From: Deltaproteobacteria bacterium
GTDB taxonomy: Bacteria; Myxococcota_A; Polyangia; Polyangiales; Houyiibacteriaceae
Assembly: GCA_019313915.1 (NCBI GenBank)
Contig: JAFDAJ010000030.1
Location: forward strand, 1 to 38,408
DNA: 38,408 bases
Direction of reading: 5' to 3'
In this document: one piece after another, positions 9,308-19,379 of the stretch
Layout of the letters: the number at the start of each line of letters is the position of its first letter
Numbering within the stretch: the first letter of the stretch is position 1
The notes under the pieces: model-generated
The model's database searches: none
Seen by the model: the letters and a program-made list of their open reading frames with translations, nothing else
What the model was told of the DNA's origin: nothing
Translations under genes and position numbers: made by a program

Positions 9308-10785
9308 GAGTTTTGATGCTCGGCTGGGAGTACCCTCCCCATATCAGCGGTGGGCTCGGGACAGCTTGCGAGGGTCTAACAACCGCGCTGGCGGGCCGAG
9401 GGATCGAGATAGACTTCCTGGTGCCCAAGCTGTACGGCGAGGAGGACGCGCCGCACATGCAACTCTTAGGGGCAGCCTCCGCACCACCGGTGGTCCAAGT
9501 CCCCCAAGTCCGGGTAGAGACGTCCGACCCCCTTGCCACCTTGCTCGCCGCCGAGCCGGCGCTTGGCACCGATCCCATCGTCACGGCCGCGGCCGAGGCT
9601 GCGCGGTCACAAACCGCGCCACCCGCTGAGCCCAGTGTCCGCATGCTCCACGTGCCGGCAATGCTCAAACCGTACCTGGACCAGGTGACCTACCGAGAGC
9701 TCATCACAAGCGGTGCACTCCAGGAAAGCGTGGTTACCGAGATCGCGGCATCGCAAGTCGTGAACCCGCTACCCGAGCCGCCCCACGAAATCACCCAGCT
9801 GGAGCACGTCCACATTCCGGGGGCGGAGGTGCCGTTCGCCGAGGAGGCGCCAACGGGCGCACATTACGGAGATGACCTCTTTGCCGAAGTCGCCCGCTAC
9901 GCGATGTCAGCAACTCGGCGCGTCCACGGACAAAAGTACGACCTCGTGCACGCGCACGACTGGATGACTTTCCCCGCCGGAATCGAGATCGCGCGCCGCG
10001 CGGGAGCGCCGTTGCTGGTCCACGTCCATAGCCTCGAATACGACCGCGCCGGCCATGGCGCCGACAAGGACATCGTCGCGGTCGAACACCAAGGGCTCGA
10101 GAGCGCCGCGCGTGTCATCGCCGTCAGTTACTACACCCGTGGACTGATCAACCGCATTCACAATACGCCCCTCGATAAGATCTCGGTGGTGCACAATGGG
10201 GTGTACGCGCGCGAGACGGTCGAGGCGTACACCGAGCAGCGCACGTCCACGGGGCCGGTCGTCCTCTTCCTCGGTCGAGTCACCTTCCAAAAGGGCCCGG
10301 AGTACTTCGTCCAGGCTGCTGCGCGGGTCCTCGAGCACGTGCCCGATGCGGTGTTCATCATGGCCGGCTCGGGCGACATGCTTCCGCGCATGAAGGCCCT
10401 GGTCGAAGACCTCGGCATCACCGAATCGTTCCGTTTTCCCGGCTTCCTTCGTGGAGCGGAGGTCGAGCGCGCTTTCTCGACGGCCGACGTCTACGTCATG
10501 CCGTCGGTCTCGGAGCCCTTCGGTATCGCGCCCCTGGAGGCGATGAGCTACGACCGTCCGGTCATCGTGTCGAAGCAGTCTGGCGTCTCGGAAGTCCTTC
10601 GTAATGCGCTCAAGGTCGACTTCTGGGATGTCGACAAGATAGCAAGCCAGATTGTAGCGCTCTTGGAGCTCCCCGAGCTCAGGCGGGTCATCATCGAGCG
10701 TGCTCGCGAAGAGATTCGGCATATCCACTGGGATGCCGCCGCACAAACGCTCGTTCCCATCTACGAGTCGGTCCTACGGGGTTGA
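9304..10785 (+). CDS. GT4-family glycosyltransferase, glycogen/starch synthase-like
   Basis: MRVLMLGWEYPPHISGGLGTACEGL, DLVHAHDWMTFPAG, VLFLGRVTFQKGPEYF, SEPFGIAPLEAMSYDRPVIVSKQSGVSEV; ATGA overlap with upstream gene. Confidence 0.88.
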   Translation: MRVLMLGWEYPPHISGGLGTACEGLTTALAGRGIEIDFLVPKLYGEEDAPHMQLLGAASAPPVVQVPQVRVETSDPLATLLAAEPALGTDPIVTAAAEAARSQTAPPAEPSVRMLHVPAMLKPYLDQVTYRELITSGALQESVVTEIAASQVVNPLPEPPHEITQLEHVHIPGAEVPFAEEAPTGAHYGDDLFAEVARYAMSATRRVHGQKYDLVHAHDWMTFPAGIEIARRAGAPLLVHVHSLEYDRAGHGADKDIVAVEHQGLESAARVIAVSYYTRGLINRIHNTPLDKISVVHNGVYARETVEAYTEQRTSTGPVVLFLGRVTFQKGPEYFVQAAARVLEHVPDAVFIMAGSGDMLPRMKALVEDLGITESFRFPGFLRGAEVERAFSTADVYVMPSVSEPFGIAPLEAMSYDRPVIVSKQSGVSEVLRNALKVDFWDVDKIASQIVALLELPELRRVIIERAREEIRHIHWDAAAQTLVPIYESVLRG

Positions 10786-10793
10786 GGTGAATC

Positions 10794-11996
10794 ATGCCAT
10801 CGGTCTGTTTCTATTTTGAAGTCCACCAACCGTTTCGACTGAAGCCATATGGCGCGCTTCAGGTTGGTCGTGACCACGAATATTTCGACGAGAAGCTCAA
10901 CGCCGAGGTCATGCGCAAAGTGGCCAACAAGTGCTACCTGCCGGCCAACCAGTCGATGCTGCGCCTCATCGAGCGCACCGACGGGCGGTTTCGCATCTCC
11001 TACGCGGTCACCGGTGTCGCGATCGAGCAGATGAAGCTCTACGCGCCCGAGGTGCTCGATAGCTTCGTCCGGCTTGCGGAGACCGGCGCGGTCGAGTTCG
11101 TCGCGGAGACGTACTACCACAGCCTCGCTGCCCTTTACGACAAGGATGAATATCGAGAACAAATCGACCTCGAGATGAAGCTCATCAAGTCCGAGTTTGG
11201 GCAGACGCCGCGCGTGTTCCGAAACACGGAGTTCATCTACAACGACGAGATCGGGCAGTTCATTTCGGACCTAGGGTTCGAGGCAATGCTCATCGAGGGC
11301 GCGGACGACATCCTCGATTGGCGAAGCCCGAATTTCGTCTATCAAGTGGCCGGACGCGACACGAAGCTACTCACCAAGAACTACAAGCTATCGGACGACA
11401 TCGCGTTCCGATTCTCGAACCAAGCCTGGGGCGAGTTTCCTCTCACCGCCGACAAGTTTGCCGGGTGGGTCCACGGCCATAGTGGCGCGGGCGACGTCAT
11501 CAATCTCTTCATGGACTATGAAACATTCGGCGAGCACCAGTGGAAGGAAACCGGAATCTTCGAGTTCCTCGAGCATCTTCCGGACCTCATCTTCAGGCAC
11601 CCGGACTGGGATATCCTCACGCCGAGCCAGGTCATCGATCGGTATCCGGCCCTTGGAGAGCTAGCGTTCCACCGGACCGTGTCATGGGCAGACGAGGCGC
11701 GGGACATCAGCGCGTGGCGAGGCAACGCCATGCAGCAGCGCGCCTTGGCCGAGATCTACGCCTTGGGCCCGGCGATCCGGAGACGTAATAATTCACACCT
11801 ACTGGCGCTTTGGCGCCGCCTGCAGACCTCGGACCATTTCTACTACATGGCCACGAAATCCGCTTCCGACGCTGAGGTGCACGACTATTTTAGTCCATAC
11901 GAGGGGCCCTACGACGCGTTCATCCATTATATGAATGTCATGAAGGACTTGAACCTCTCGGTGCTGGCACCCGCGGAGAAGCAGATTCGTCTATGA
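10794..11996 (+). CDS. GH57-family alpha-amylase-like glycoside hydrolase
   Basis: VCFYFEVHQPFRLKPY start, FRNTEFIYNDEIG, LFMDYETFGEHQW. Confidence 0.88.
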   Translation: MPSVCFYFEVHQPFRLKPYGALQVGRDHEYFDEKLNAEVMRKVANKCYLPANQSMLRLIERTDGRFRISYAVTGVAIEQMKLYAPEVLDSFVRLAETGAVEFVAETYYHSLAALYDKDEYREQIDLEMKLIKSEFGQTPRVFRNTEFIYNDEIGQFISDLGFEAMLIEGADDILDWRSPNFVYQVAGRDTKLLTKNYKLSDDIAFRFSNQAWGEFPLTADKFAGWVHGHSGAGDVINLFMDYETFGEHQWKETGIFEFLEHLPDLIFRHPDWDILTPSQVIDRYPALGELAFHRTVSWADEARDISAWRGNAMQQRALAEIYALGPAIRRRNNSHLLALWRRLQTSDHFYYMATKSASDAEVHDYFSPYEGPYDAFIHYMNVMKDLNLSVLAPAEKQIRL

Positions 11997-12386
11997 GCAA
12001 AGCGGTATTTTTCGAGATCTCTTGGGAGGTCTGCAACATGGTCGGCGGTATCCACACCGTCTTGGCGAGCCGCGTCGCAGAGGTCCAACAACGCCACGGG
12101 GAAGACGGGTACATCACGATCGGGCCCGACATGCCGAGGACCGAAGGCTTCGCGCCAGAGTTCCGAGCCGACATCTGGGATCCAGAACTCGCTGAAACGC
12201 TCGAGGACCACGAGGTGAGCGTGTTGATGGGACGGTGGTTGGTTCCCGGCGAGCCACGGTGCCTGCTCATCAACCAGTCCCGCCTGTACGAGCGCAAGGA
12301 CGAGATCCTCGGCCGATATTGGGAGGACTACGGGCTCGATTCCCTGTTTGGGTCGTGGGACTACTACGATCCGGTCCTGTTCGATG
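11993..12386 (+). pseudogene. GT3 glycogen synthase, N-terminal segment (part 1 of interrupted GT3-GT35 fusion)
   Basis: MSKAVFFEISWEVCNMVGGIHTVLASRV...DSLFGSWDYYDPVLF, then homology ends and resumes in another frame. The end is an estimated junction. Confidence 0.7.
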
Positions 12387-13838
12387 TCGGCTGGCGCAAT
12401 CCTGCATTTGCAGACGGCTGCCCCCGAGATCGGGACCGTCTTCACTACACATGCCACGATGCTCGGCCGCTCACTCGCTGGACAGCGTGCGGACCCCAAC
12501 TTCTATCAATCCTTGCCGAGCGTCGACCCCGAGCTCGCCGCAAAAGAGCTGAACGTCTCGTCGAAGCACTCGATGGAGTCGGTCGCCGCACGCGAGGCGG
12601 ACGTGTTCACGACGGTCAGCGAGATCACCGCGCTCGAATGCGAGCATCTTCTTGGGCGACGGCCCGACGTGATCCTGCCGAACGGGTTTGGCGCAAGGCC
12701 GGTATCTCCAGACCAGCGGCAGCACGCCCGAGAGGAGCTTTTCAAGCTCGCCGAGCTCACCACTGGCGACCAATACGATCGCGACAAGACGCTGATCTTC
12801 GCGCTGGCCGGACGATACGAGTACATCAACAAGGGCGTGGACGTCTACCTGGACGCGACGACTAGCCTGGCGGCGGAGCTCGAGTCACGCGATGGCAAAC
12901 GTGTGATCGTCTATGCAATGCTGCCGGCCGGGCACGCCGAGCCCAAGCGCCAGCTTTGGGATCGAGCCCACGGCGCGTCTGTCGGGGCCCCATTGCGATG
13001 CACGCATGACCTCGTCGACGAGGCGAACGACCCGATCACGAACCAGCTGAATGCGCTGGGTTTCTACAATCATCCAGGCGCACCTGTGCATGTGGTGCAT
13101 GTCCCGATCTATCTAGACGGTACCGACCCGTTGATCCGTCACCGGTACTGGGACCTGCTTCCAGGAGCCGACCTTGGCGTGTTCCCGTCGTTCTACGAGC
13201 CCTGGGGGTACACTCCACTCGAAGCAGTTGCCTTCGGGGTTCCTGCGATCACGACCGACCGGGCTGGGTTCGGCCGCTGGGTCGCGGCGCAAGGCGATGG
13301 AAAACGTACCGGCGTGAGGGTGCTCAAGCGCGAGGGAGTGCCCACCAACGAGGTCACCAACTCACTCAAGACCGCCCTGCTCGAGTTTATCGACTTGACT
13401 CCCGCGGACCGGGAGTCGCTCCGGGAAATGTCCTTGAAGTCTGCGGCGCTGACCGACTGGTCCAACTTCATGGAGCACTACGAAGACGCACATGCCCGCG
13501 CACTGGCGGCGGGCGCCGCGCGGCGCAAACAGATGTCCATGGAGCGCTTGAGCGTGCCTTCGATGCCTGCGGTTTCATCGGATACCTCGGGGGTCTTTGG
13601 CCTGTTCGTGAAGCCGCCCGTCCAAGAAGGAGAAGAGGCGGCCCCATACACGCGAACGTTCATGGTGAGCAACGCGCTGCCTGAAGAGCTACATCCTCTA
13701 CTGGAGATAGCGGCCAACCTCTGGTGGCGCTGGCATCCCGACGCCGCCGCGCTGTTCAAGCGAATCGACCCGGGTCTCTGGCTGCAGCTCGAGGAAAATC
13801 CGCACGCGCTCCTCGACCAGGTGTCGGCCTTGCCGGGT
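12384..13838 (+). pseudogene. GT3 glycogen synthase C-terminal part fused in frame to the N-terminal (DUF3417-like) domain of alpha-glucan phosphorylase (part 2)
   Basis: MSAGAILHLQTAAPEIGTVFTTHATMLGRSLAG...FYEPWGYTPLEAVAFGVPAITTDRAGFGRW, linker, then LPEELHPLLEIAANLWWRWHPDAAALFKRIDPGLW. Frame lost near 13838. Confidence 0.7.
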
Positions 13839-16020
13839 TCCTGAAGCTCTACTCTGGCGGGCTCGGAATCCTCGCTGGTGATCATCTGAAAGCGGCGAGC
13901 GATTTGAATCTGCCCTTGTGCGCGGTCGGACTCGCGTACCACGACGGGTACTTTCATCAGATCATCGATCGTGACGGCCGCCAGGAGGACCTCGGCGACA
14001 CCAACGACTTCGAGAGCCCACCGTTCGAACCTGTGATGGTGGGGCGCTATGCCCCGCTGCGGATCACGGTGCCGTTGCCAACGGGCCCCGTGCAGATACG
14101 AGCGTGGAAGCTCCAAGTCGGACGGGTCCCGCTGTACCTGCTCGACACCAATGTGCCCGAAAACCGCCCTGAGGATCGCGCGATCACCAATCGCTTGTAC
14201 GGTGGGGACTCCGCGCACCGGCTGCGGCAGGAGATGATCCTGGGCCTCGGCGGCTATCAACTGCTGAACGAGCTCGACATCAACACCGATGTTTTCCACA
14301 TGAACGAGGGGCACAGCGCCTTCCTTCTCATCGCGCGCGCGGCCCACCTGATTCAGCGGCACGGTCTGAGGTCTCAAGAGGCGTTCGAGTACATCCGCAA
14401 TACGACCGTGTTCACGACTCACACGCCGGTGCCGGCGGGGCATGACCACTTCCCGGAGGAGATGGTGCGCCCGTACTTGACGCGGTTCGAGCACGTGCTT
14501 CGCATGGACTGGCCCCGTTTGATGGCGATGGGCCACACACCGGACGATGCACAGAACAAATTCGGCACGACTGCGCTCGCGGTGAGAAACGCCGGTCGAA
14601 TCAATGGCGTCAGCGCCAGACATGGCGAAGTCGCGCGCGACATGTTCCTGCAGTTCTATCCCGAGTTCGACTCCCCGGACGACGTTCCATGCACGAGCAT
14701 CACCAACGGCGTACACGTCTCGACGTGGCTCGCGCCGCGTTGGCAAAGGCTGATGGAGCGAGGGATGGGGCACGACTGGCGAGACCAGATCGAAGACCCC
14801 GACCGCTGGCAGTGGTTGCGCGAGCACGACCCGGCCGAGATCTGGTCGATCCATCGCGAGCTGCGCGCGGACTACGTCGAGTGGCTCAAGGACCACCTGA
14901 CCGAGACCTGGACGCGAAGGCGCGAAGATCTCTCGCTACTTCGAGACATCCTCTCCCGGCTTGACGAGGACCAGCTTTTCATCGGTTTCGCTCGGAGGTT
15001 CGCCCCCTACAAGCGAGCGGACTTGCTCTTGAGCGAGCCCGAACGGCTGGCCAAGCTGCTCAACGCCAACCCGGGCGCGACAATCATCTACGCCGGCAAG
15101 GCGCACCCTGCGGACGGCCACGGCCAGGCGCTGCTGCAAAGGGTCTATCAAGCCACAAAGCATCCCGACCTCGCGGGTCGCGTGATCTTCGTGGAAGGCT
15201 ACTCGATCGACGAAGCGCGCCGAATGGTAGCCGGATGCGATATCTGGCTAAACACGCCGACCCGTCCGCTCGAAGCCAGCGGCACCTCGGGCATGAAGGC
15301 GGCGATGAATGGGTGCTTGAACCTGAGCGTCGATGACGGCTGGTGGTTAGAGGGTTACCAAGAGGACAACGGCTGGGTGATCGACTTGCCAGCTACTTCG
15401 ATGCACGACCCGAGCGCCTACGACCGAGCGGTGACGATGGCTCTGCTCGAGGGCGAGATTCTGCCAATGTACATGGACCGCAACGACGAAGGCGTGCCTG
15501 TGGCATGGGTTGATCGGATGAAGGCCAGCATGGCGAGTATCATTCCGAAGTTCTCTTCGCGCAGAATGGTCACCGACTACGCCGACAACTTCTATGAACC
15601 TGCAATGAAGGACGCAATCGCGCTGCGCGACTCGAACTACCGTCCTCTGTTTGCTCTGGCGGATTTGGCGGAAGCCATCCGCGCTCACTGGAGCGAAATC
15701 GCCATGGAGAGTGTCCGCTTAGGCGGCTTGAGCAGCGACGAGCTAACCGTCGGCACCACCGTTTCAGCCGAGGTCTCACTCCATCACCCCGGACTCGACG
15801 CAAGAGATCTCGACGTCGAAGCTATCGTGACATTCGGCAGCCGCCTACCCGATCTCTCCACGAGACTCGTCATCCCCTTCGAAACAGAGGGCGACGAGGA
15901 CCGCAGCACCTGGCAAGGCGCCTTCACCGTCCAATCGAGCGGCGGCCACGAGCTGAGGTTCCGAGTGAGGCCAAAAGAGCGAAGCCCACTGAGGCCCGCA
16001 GCGCTAGGAATGCACATTCA
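13836..16020 (+). pseudogene. GT35 alpha-glucan phosphorylase catalytic part (part 3)
   Basis: LKLYSGGLGILAGDHLKAASDLNLPLCAVGLAYHDGYFHQ...FIGFARRFAPYKRADLLL...EASGTSGMKAAMNGCLNLSVDDGWW. End approximate; the ORF runs on to 16123. Confidence 0.75.
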
Positions 16021-16772
16021 AAAGCGAAGTCCAGGCCGCCGACAATCCCTGTTACGCCGCGGTCATCTTCGATCAGAATGCGCCGGACGTTCATTCCGAG
16101 CGCTTGCTCTGCGGCGCGGCTGAGGGCCATCCCTGCGGGCAGGATCAAAATGCGAACGTTCATGGCGTTTTCTACGGCGGTGCTTGGGGGCAACCGGCGT
16201 GCGTCGAGCGCGCAGGCCTGATCGAAGATGCCGACTGGGAAGTCTTCCTCGACCACGACGAGACCGTGCTTGTTGGAAAGCTCGAGGCGATCGACCGCCA
16301 ATGCAATCGTCTCGTCGGCCCTGATTTTCACCACGGAGCCGGAGGCGATCTCCGAGATCGGCGTTTTGAGCCGCTTTTCGCGAACGGCCCGCATCAGATC
16401 ACGGGTGGAAACGACGCCCACAGGCTTGTCCCCGCTCGTTACGAAGATTCGGTGGACGTGTTCTTTCAGCATGAGCCTCGCGGCTTCTGTCAAATCCGCA
16501 TCTGGCAAGACCTGAAGGGCTGGCGACTTCATGATCTCTTCGACGGGACGGTCCGGAACGCGAAACGTTTCGCCCTGGGTGAACACCGCAGCGTGGAGAA
16601 GATCCGTGCGGGAGACCACACCCTTGAGCTCGCCGTCATCGTTGACGACGCCGAGCGCGGACACGCCCTGTTCAGAGAACAGCGCGTTCGCGGCAACCAG
16701 GCTTTGCCCAATATCAATCGTCTCGACCGGGCTGGTCATGTACTCGGTCACTGGCATGCGAAAGTTAGCCAT
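16015..16772 (-). CDS. multi-CBS-domain protein (end approximate, ORF runs to 15924)
   Basis: MANFRMPVTEYMTSPVETIDIGQSLVAANALFSEQGVSALGVVNDDGELKGVVSRTDLL and repeated CBS motifs; the C-terminus reads into the antisense of the phosphorylase. Confidence 0.75.
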
Positions 16773-16817
16773 CTCTCTTACCTTTTCGTGTCGGGCGCTC
16801 GCCAAACGAGCGCTTGG

Positions 16818-17267
16818 TCAAACAGCCACTATGTCGCGGAGATGCTCGACGAGCTCGGTCTCGTTCTTCATCGCGAGATCCTTGTCCATCGAGCCGACCA
16901 CGAGATGAGTGGTGGGGCCGTCGAGAGTGGAACGCAGCAACCCCAAAAACCGAGGGGGCGCAACGAGAACGAGTCGGTCGTACTGATTCGCCACGCGAGC
17001 GCGCCGGAGCCGGTCGGCGAGGGCTCTCGCGAAATCAGAGACGGCTCGATCGTGGGGACCTTCAGCGCGGCTCATCGCCGCGCGGCGAGGGTCTCCACTG
17101 TCCTTGCGGAACGAACGACCGGACCGATCGGACGCCAGGTCCCGATCACGCGCTCGGCCTTCAGGGTGCTCGATCGTGTCGAGCAGTTCCAACCCTTTGC
17201 CACGTCCGCGGGCTTCGAACACGCGCGCGCCGGCTTCGTGAGCTACCAGAATCCATGTCATCGCCAT
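16818..17267 (-). CDS. host attachment family protein
   Basis: MAMTWILVAHEAGARVFEARGRGKGLELLDTIEHPEGR...VLVAPPRFLGLLRSTL; typical length and pattern. Confidence 0.75.
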   Translation of the reverse strand: MAMTWILVAHEAGARVFEARGRGKGLELLDTIEHPEGRARDRDLASDRSGRSFRKDSGDPRRAAMSRAEGPHDRAVSDFARALADRLRRARVANQYDRLVLVAPPRFLGLLRSTLDGPTTHLVVGSMDKDLAMKNETELVEHLRDIVAV

Positions 17268-17290
17268 CGTCAGGACTCCCTAGCTGCAAC

Positions 17291-17626
17291 TTAGGAGGCT
17301 GGCAACGAGGGAAGCGGCCGGAGCTCTACGATTTGCTTGGTGCCATCCTGAGCAATGACTTCGATGCTCGATAGCGTCCCCGCCTGCTCGCGGACGTAGA
17401 TTTCCTGTGGCTTCACCACTCTATGGGAGATGTTAGCCGTCGCTATCTCGAAAATCTCGTCGTTCGAGTCGTAGCTCATCCCCAGGAGGGCGCTGTCCTC
17501 GGTTTCGGGCTGCACGCCGATATCGTCACCTAATATGGACACGCCTACCCGCATCGAAGGAAGGCGTTTTGCAACGTCATCGAAGTACTGCTGCCACTCC
17601 GAACTCTCTAGCTTTCGTGTCGTCAT
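17291..17626 (-). CDS. DUF5335 family protein
   Basis: MTTRKLESSEWQQYFDDVAKRL...EIFEIATANISHRVVKPQEIYVREQAGTLSSIEVIAQDGTKQIVEL. Confidence 0.7.
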   Translation of the reverse strand: MTTRKLESSEWQQYFDDVAKRLPSMRVGVSILGDDIGVQPETEDSALLGMSYDSNDEIFEIATANISHRVVKPQEIYVREQAGTLSSIEVIAQDGTKQIVELRPLPSLPAS

Positions 17627-17657
17627 CGTTCCCTCCGGTGATAGGCCCTCACAGGAA

Positions 17658-17672
17658 GCAAGTGCCGTGCCC
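17658..17672 (-). promoter_or_regulatory. candidate sigma54 promoter for the DUF5335 operon
   Basis: Minus strand GGGCACG-GCAC-TTGC; GG-N10-GC; predicted TSS about 20 nt upstream of the 17626 start. Confidence 0.7.
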
Positions 17673-17712
17673 ACTCCAGCTCGCAGGTTCTGGGGCAAGT
17701 CCGGCGAAACGG

Positions 17713-17754
17713 CGCAAACCGTGCGCAGATCGAGCGCGTCGCGACAGAATTGCG
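17713..17754. promoter_or_regulatory. paired dyad operator: CGCA-AACCG-TGCG (17713-17725) plus degenerate CGAC-AGAAT-TGCG (17742-17754)
   Basis: One exact and one degenerate copy 29 bp apart in a divergent intergenic region. Confidence 0.6.
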
Positions 17755-17829
17755 TGATGCATCGTAGCCGCGCGCGTGGGCGGCGCGGACTTGATTGGTA
17801 TACTGGGCGCCTCGCTGCGCAGAAACGTG

Positions 17830-19371
17830 ATGGGAATGCTGAAAGCGGACCTCGAAGCGGCAGGCTTCGAACTGATCGAGACACACATCTCCTGGGTCTT
17901 CCTGGGCGCAGCGGACGTGTTCAAGGTCAAGCGTCCTGTCGACCTGGGCTTCCTCGACTTCACGACTCTCGAAAAACGGCGGGAAGCCTGTGACGCAGAA
18001 GTGCGGCTCAACCGGCGACTCGCGCCGGAGGTCTACATCGATGTGGTCCCGATCACGCTCAACGCCGAGGGCGTCCACGAAATCGCCGGACGAGGCACGG
18101 CCGTGGAATGGGCGGTCCACATGCGCCGGCTCCCGGTCGAACGACGGGCAGATGAGCTACTGCAAGCCGGCCGCCTAGAGCCGAGGCATGTCGATTTACT
18201 GGCCTCGCACGTATCCCGTTTTCACGAAGGCGCGCGGTGCGACACGGAGACATCCCGGCACGGCGACGTCGTTACGATTCGCCACAACGTGAAGGAGAAC
18301 TTCGATCAGACTAGAACGTCGATCGGCGACTACCTGAACCCCGAGCAAGCTCGGCAGATCGAAGCGTGGCAACTACACGTGCTCGAGGACGAAGATCGAT
18401 TCACGGCAAGAGTCGACGCGGGCCGTGTCCGTGACGGCCATGGCGATTTGAGGCTCGAGCACGTTTACTTCGGTAGCGACGAGTCGATCACGATCATCGA
18501 TTGCATCGAGTTCAACGAGCGATTTCGCTACGGCGACGTGGCTGCAGACATCGCGTTCCTGTCGATGGATCTTGCCTGGCATGGACGCGTGGATCTCGCA
18601 GAGCGCTTCCTTGCTCGCTACGCCCGTGAGTCGAACGACTACGACCTTTACTCCGTCGTCAATTTCTACGAGAGCTACCGTGCCTTCGTCCGAGGCAAGG
18701 TCGCGTCGTTGCTTGCCGACGATGCCGAAGCGTCGACCGCAGCGAGGGAGCGCGCTCGGCGCGAGGCCCGGCGCTACTTCATGCTGGCACTGGCGTACGA
18801 ACGCCCTCCCCTGGTCCCACCGAGAGTTGTCGCCGTAGGCGGTATGATCGCGAGCGGCAAGAGCAGCACCGCCGCGACGGTCGGCTCTCTACTCGCAGCC
18901 CCGGTAGTCAGCTCAGACCGGACCCGGAAGCACCTCATGGGACGTACACCAACCGAGTCGATGCGAAGTGGGGCATGGTCGGGAGCCTACTCTCCCAGCG
19001 CCACCGAGGCGGTCTACGAGGAACTTTGGCGCCTTGCCGACGTCGTGCTCTCGTCCGGCCGCCCGGTCGTGCTCGATGCCTCTTTCCGCACCGCGGCGAT
19101 GCGGGACGCTGCTCGCCGTTTGGCGAACCGACACGGAATCCCCTTCTTGCTCGTCGAGTGCAGCGCCCCGCGTGAGCTCACTCGGGAGCGCCTCGCCTCG
19201 CGCGAACGCGTCGCCACCCACGAGAGCGACGCCCGGGCCGATTTATTCGACGAGTTCGAGAGGCAATTCGAGCCGATCGACGAACTTGCGTCGACCGAGC
19301 ACTTTCGCCTAGACACCTCTCGAGGGCGAGACGAGAACCGACAGCGGCTCGAAGCGATTCTCGAGAGCTAG
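17830..19371 (+). CDS. two-domain kinase: aminoglycoside-phosphotransferase-like (COG2187) plus AAA_33 P-loop kinase (COG0645), Rv2004c-like architecture
   Basis: ISWVFLGAADVFKVKRPVDLGFLDFTTLEKRREACDAEVRLNRRLAPEVY; GDLRLEHVYF, DCIEFNERFRYGDVAADIAFLSMDL; P-loop GGMIASGKSSTA. Confidence 0.85.
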   Translation: MGMLKADLEAAGFELIETHISWVFLGAADVFKVKRPVDLGFLDFTTLEKRREACDAEVRLNRRLAPEVYIDVVPITLNAEGVHEIAGRGTAVEWAVHMRRLPVERRADELLQAGRLEPRHVDLLASHVSRFHEGARCDTETSRHGDVVTIRHNVKENFDQTRTSIGDYLNPEQARQIEAWQLHVLEDEDRFTARVDAGRVRDGHGDLRLEHVYFGSDESITIIDCIEFNERFRYGDVAADIAFLSMDLAWHGRVDLAERFLARYARESNDYDLYSVVNFYESYRAFVRGKVASLLADDAEASTAARERARREARRYFMLALAYERPPLVPPRVVAVGGMIASGKSSTAATVGSLLAAPVVSSDRTRKHLMGRTPTESMRSGAWSGAYSPSATEAVYEELWRLADVVLSSGRPVVLDASFRTAAMRDAARRLANRHGIPFLLVECSAPRELTRERLASRERVATHESDARADLFDEFERQFEPIDELASTEHFRLDTSRGRDENRQRLEAILES

Positions 19372-19379
19372 CCCGGACG

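Noticed and set aside
14807-14820. GGCA-GTGGT-TGCG within phosphorylase
   Set aside because: Single imperfect match inside a gene, consistent with chance background.
13478-14896. 472-aa minus-strand ORF
   Set aside because: Antisense to the GT3/GT35 coding sequence; low-complexity codon-shadow ORF typical of high-GC DNA, no recognisable family.
16104-17294. 396-aa plus-strand ORF
   Set aside because: Antisense of the CBS and host-attachment genes, which show clear homology on the minus strand.
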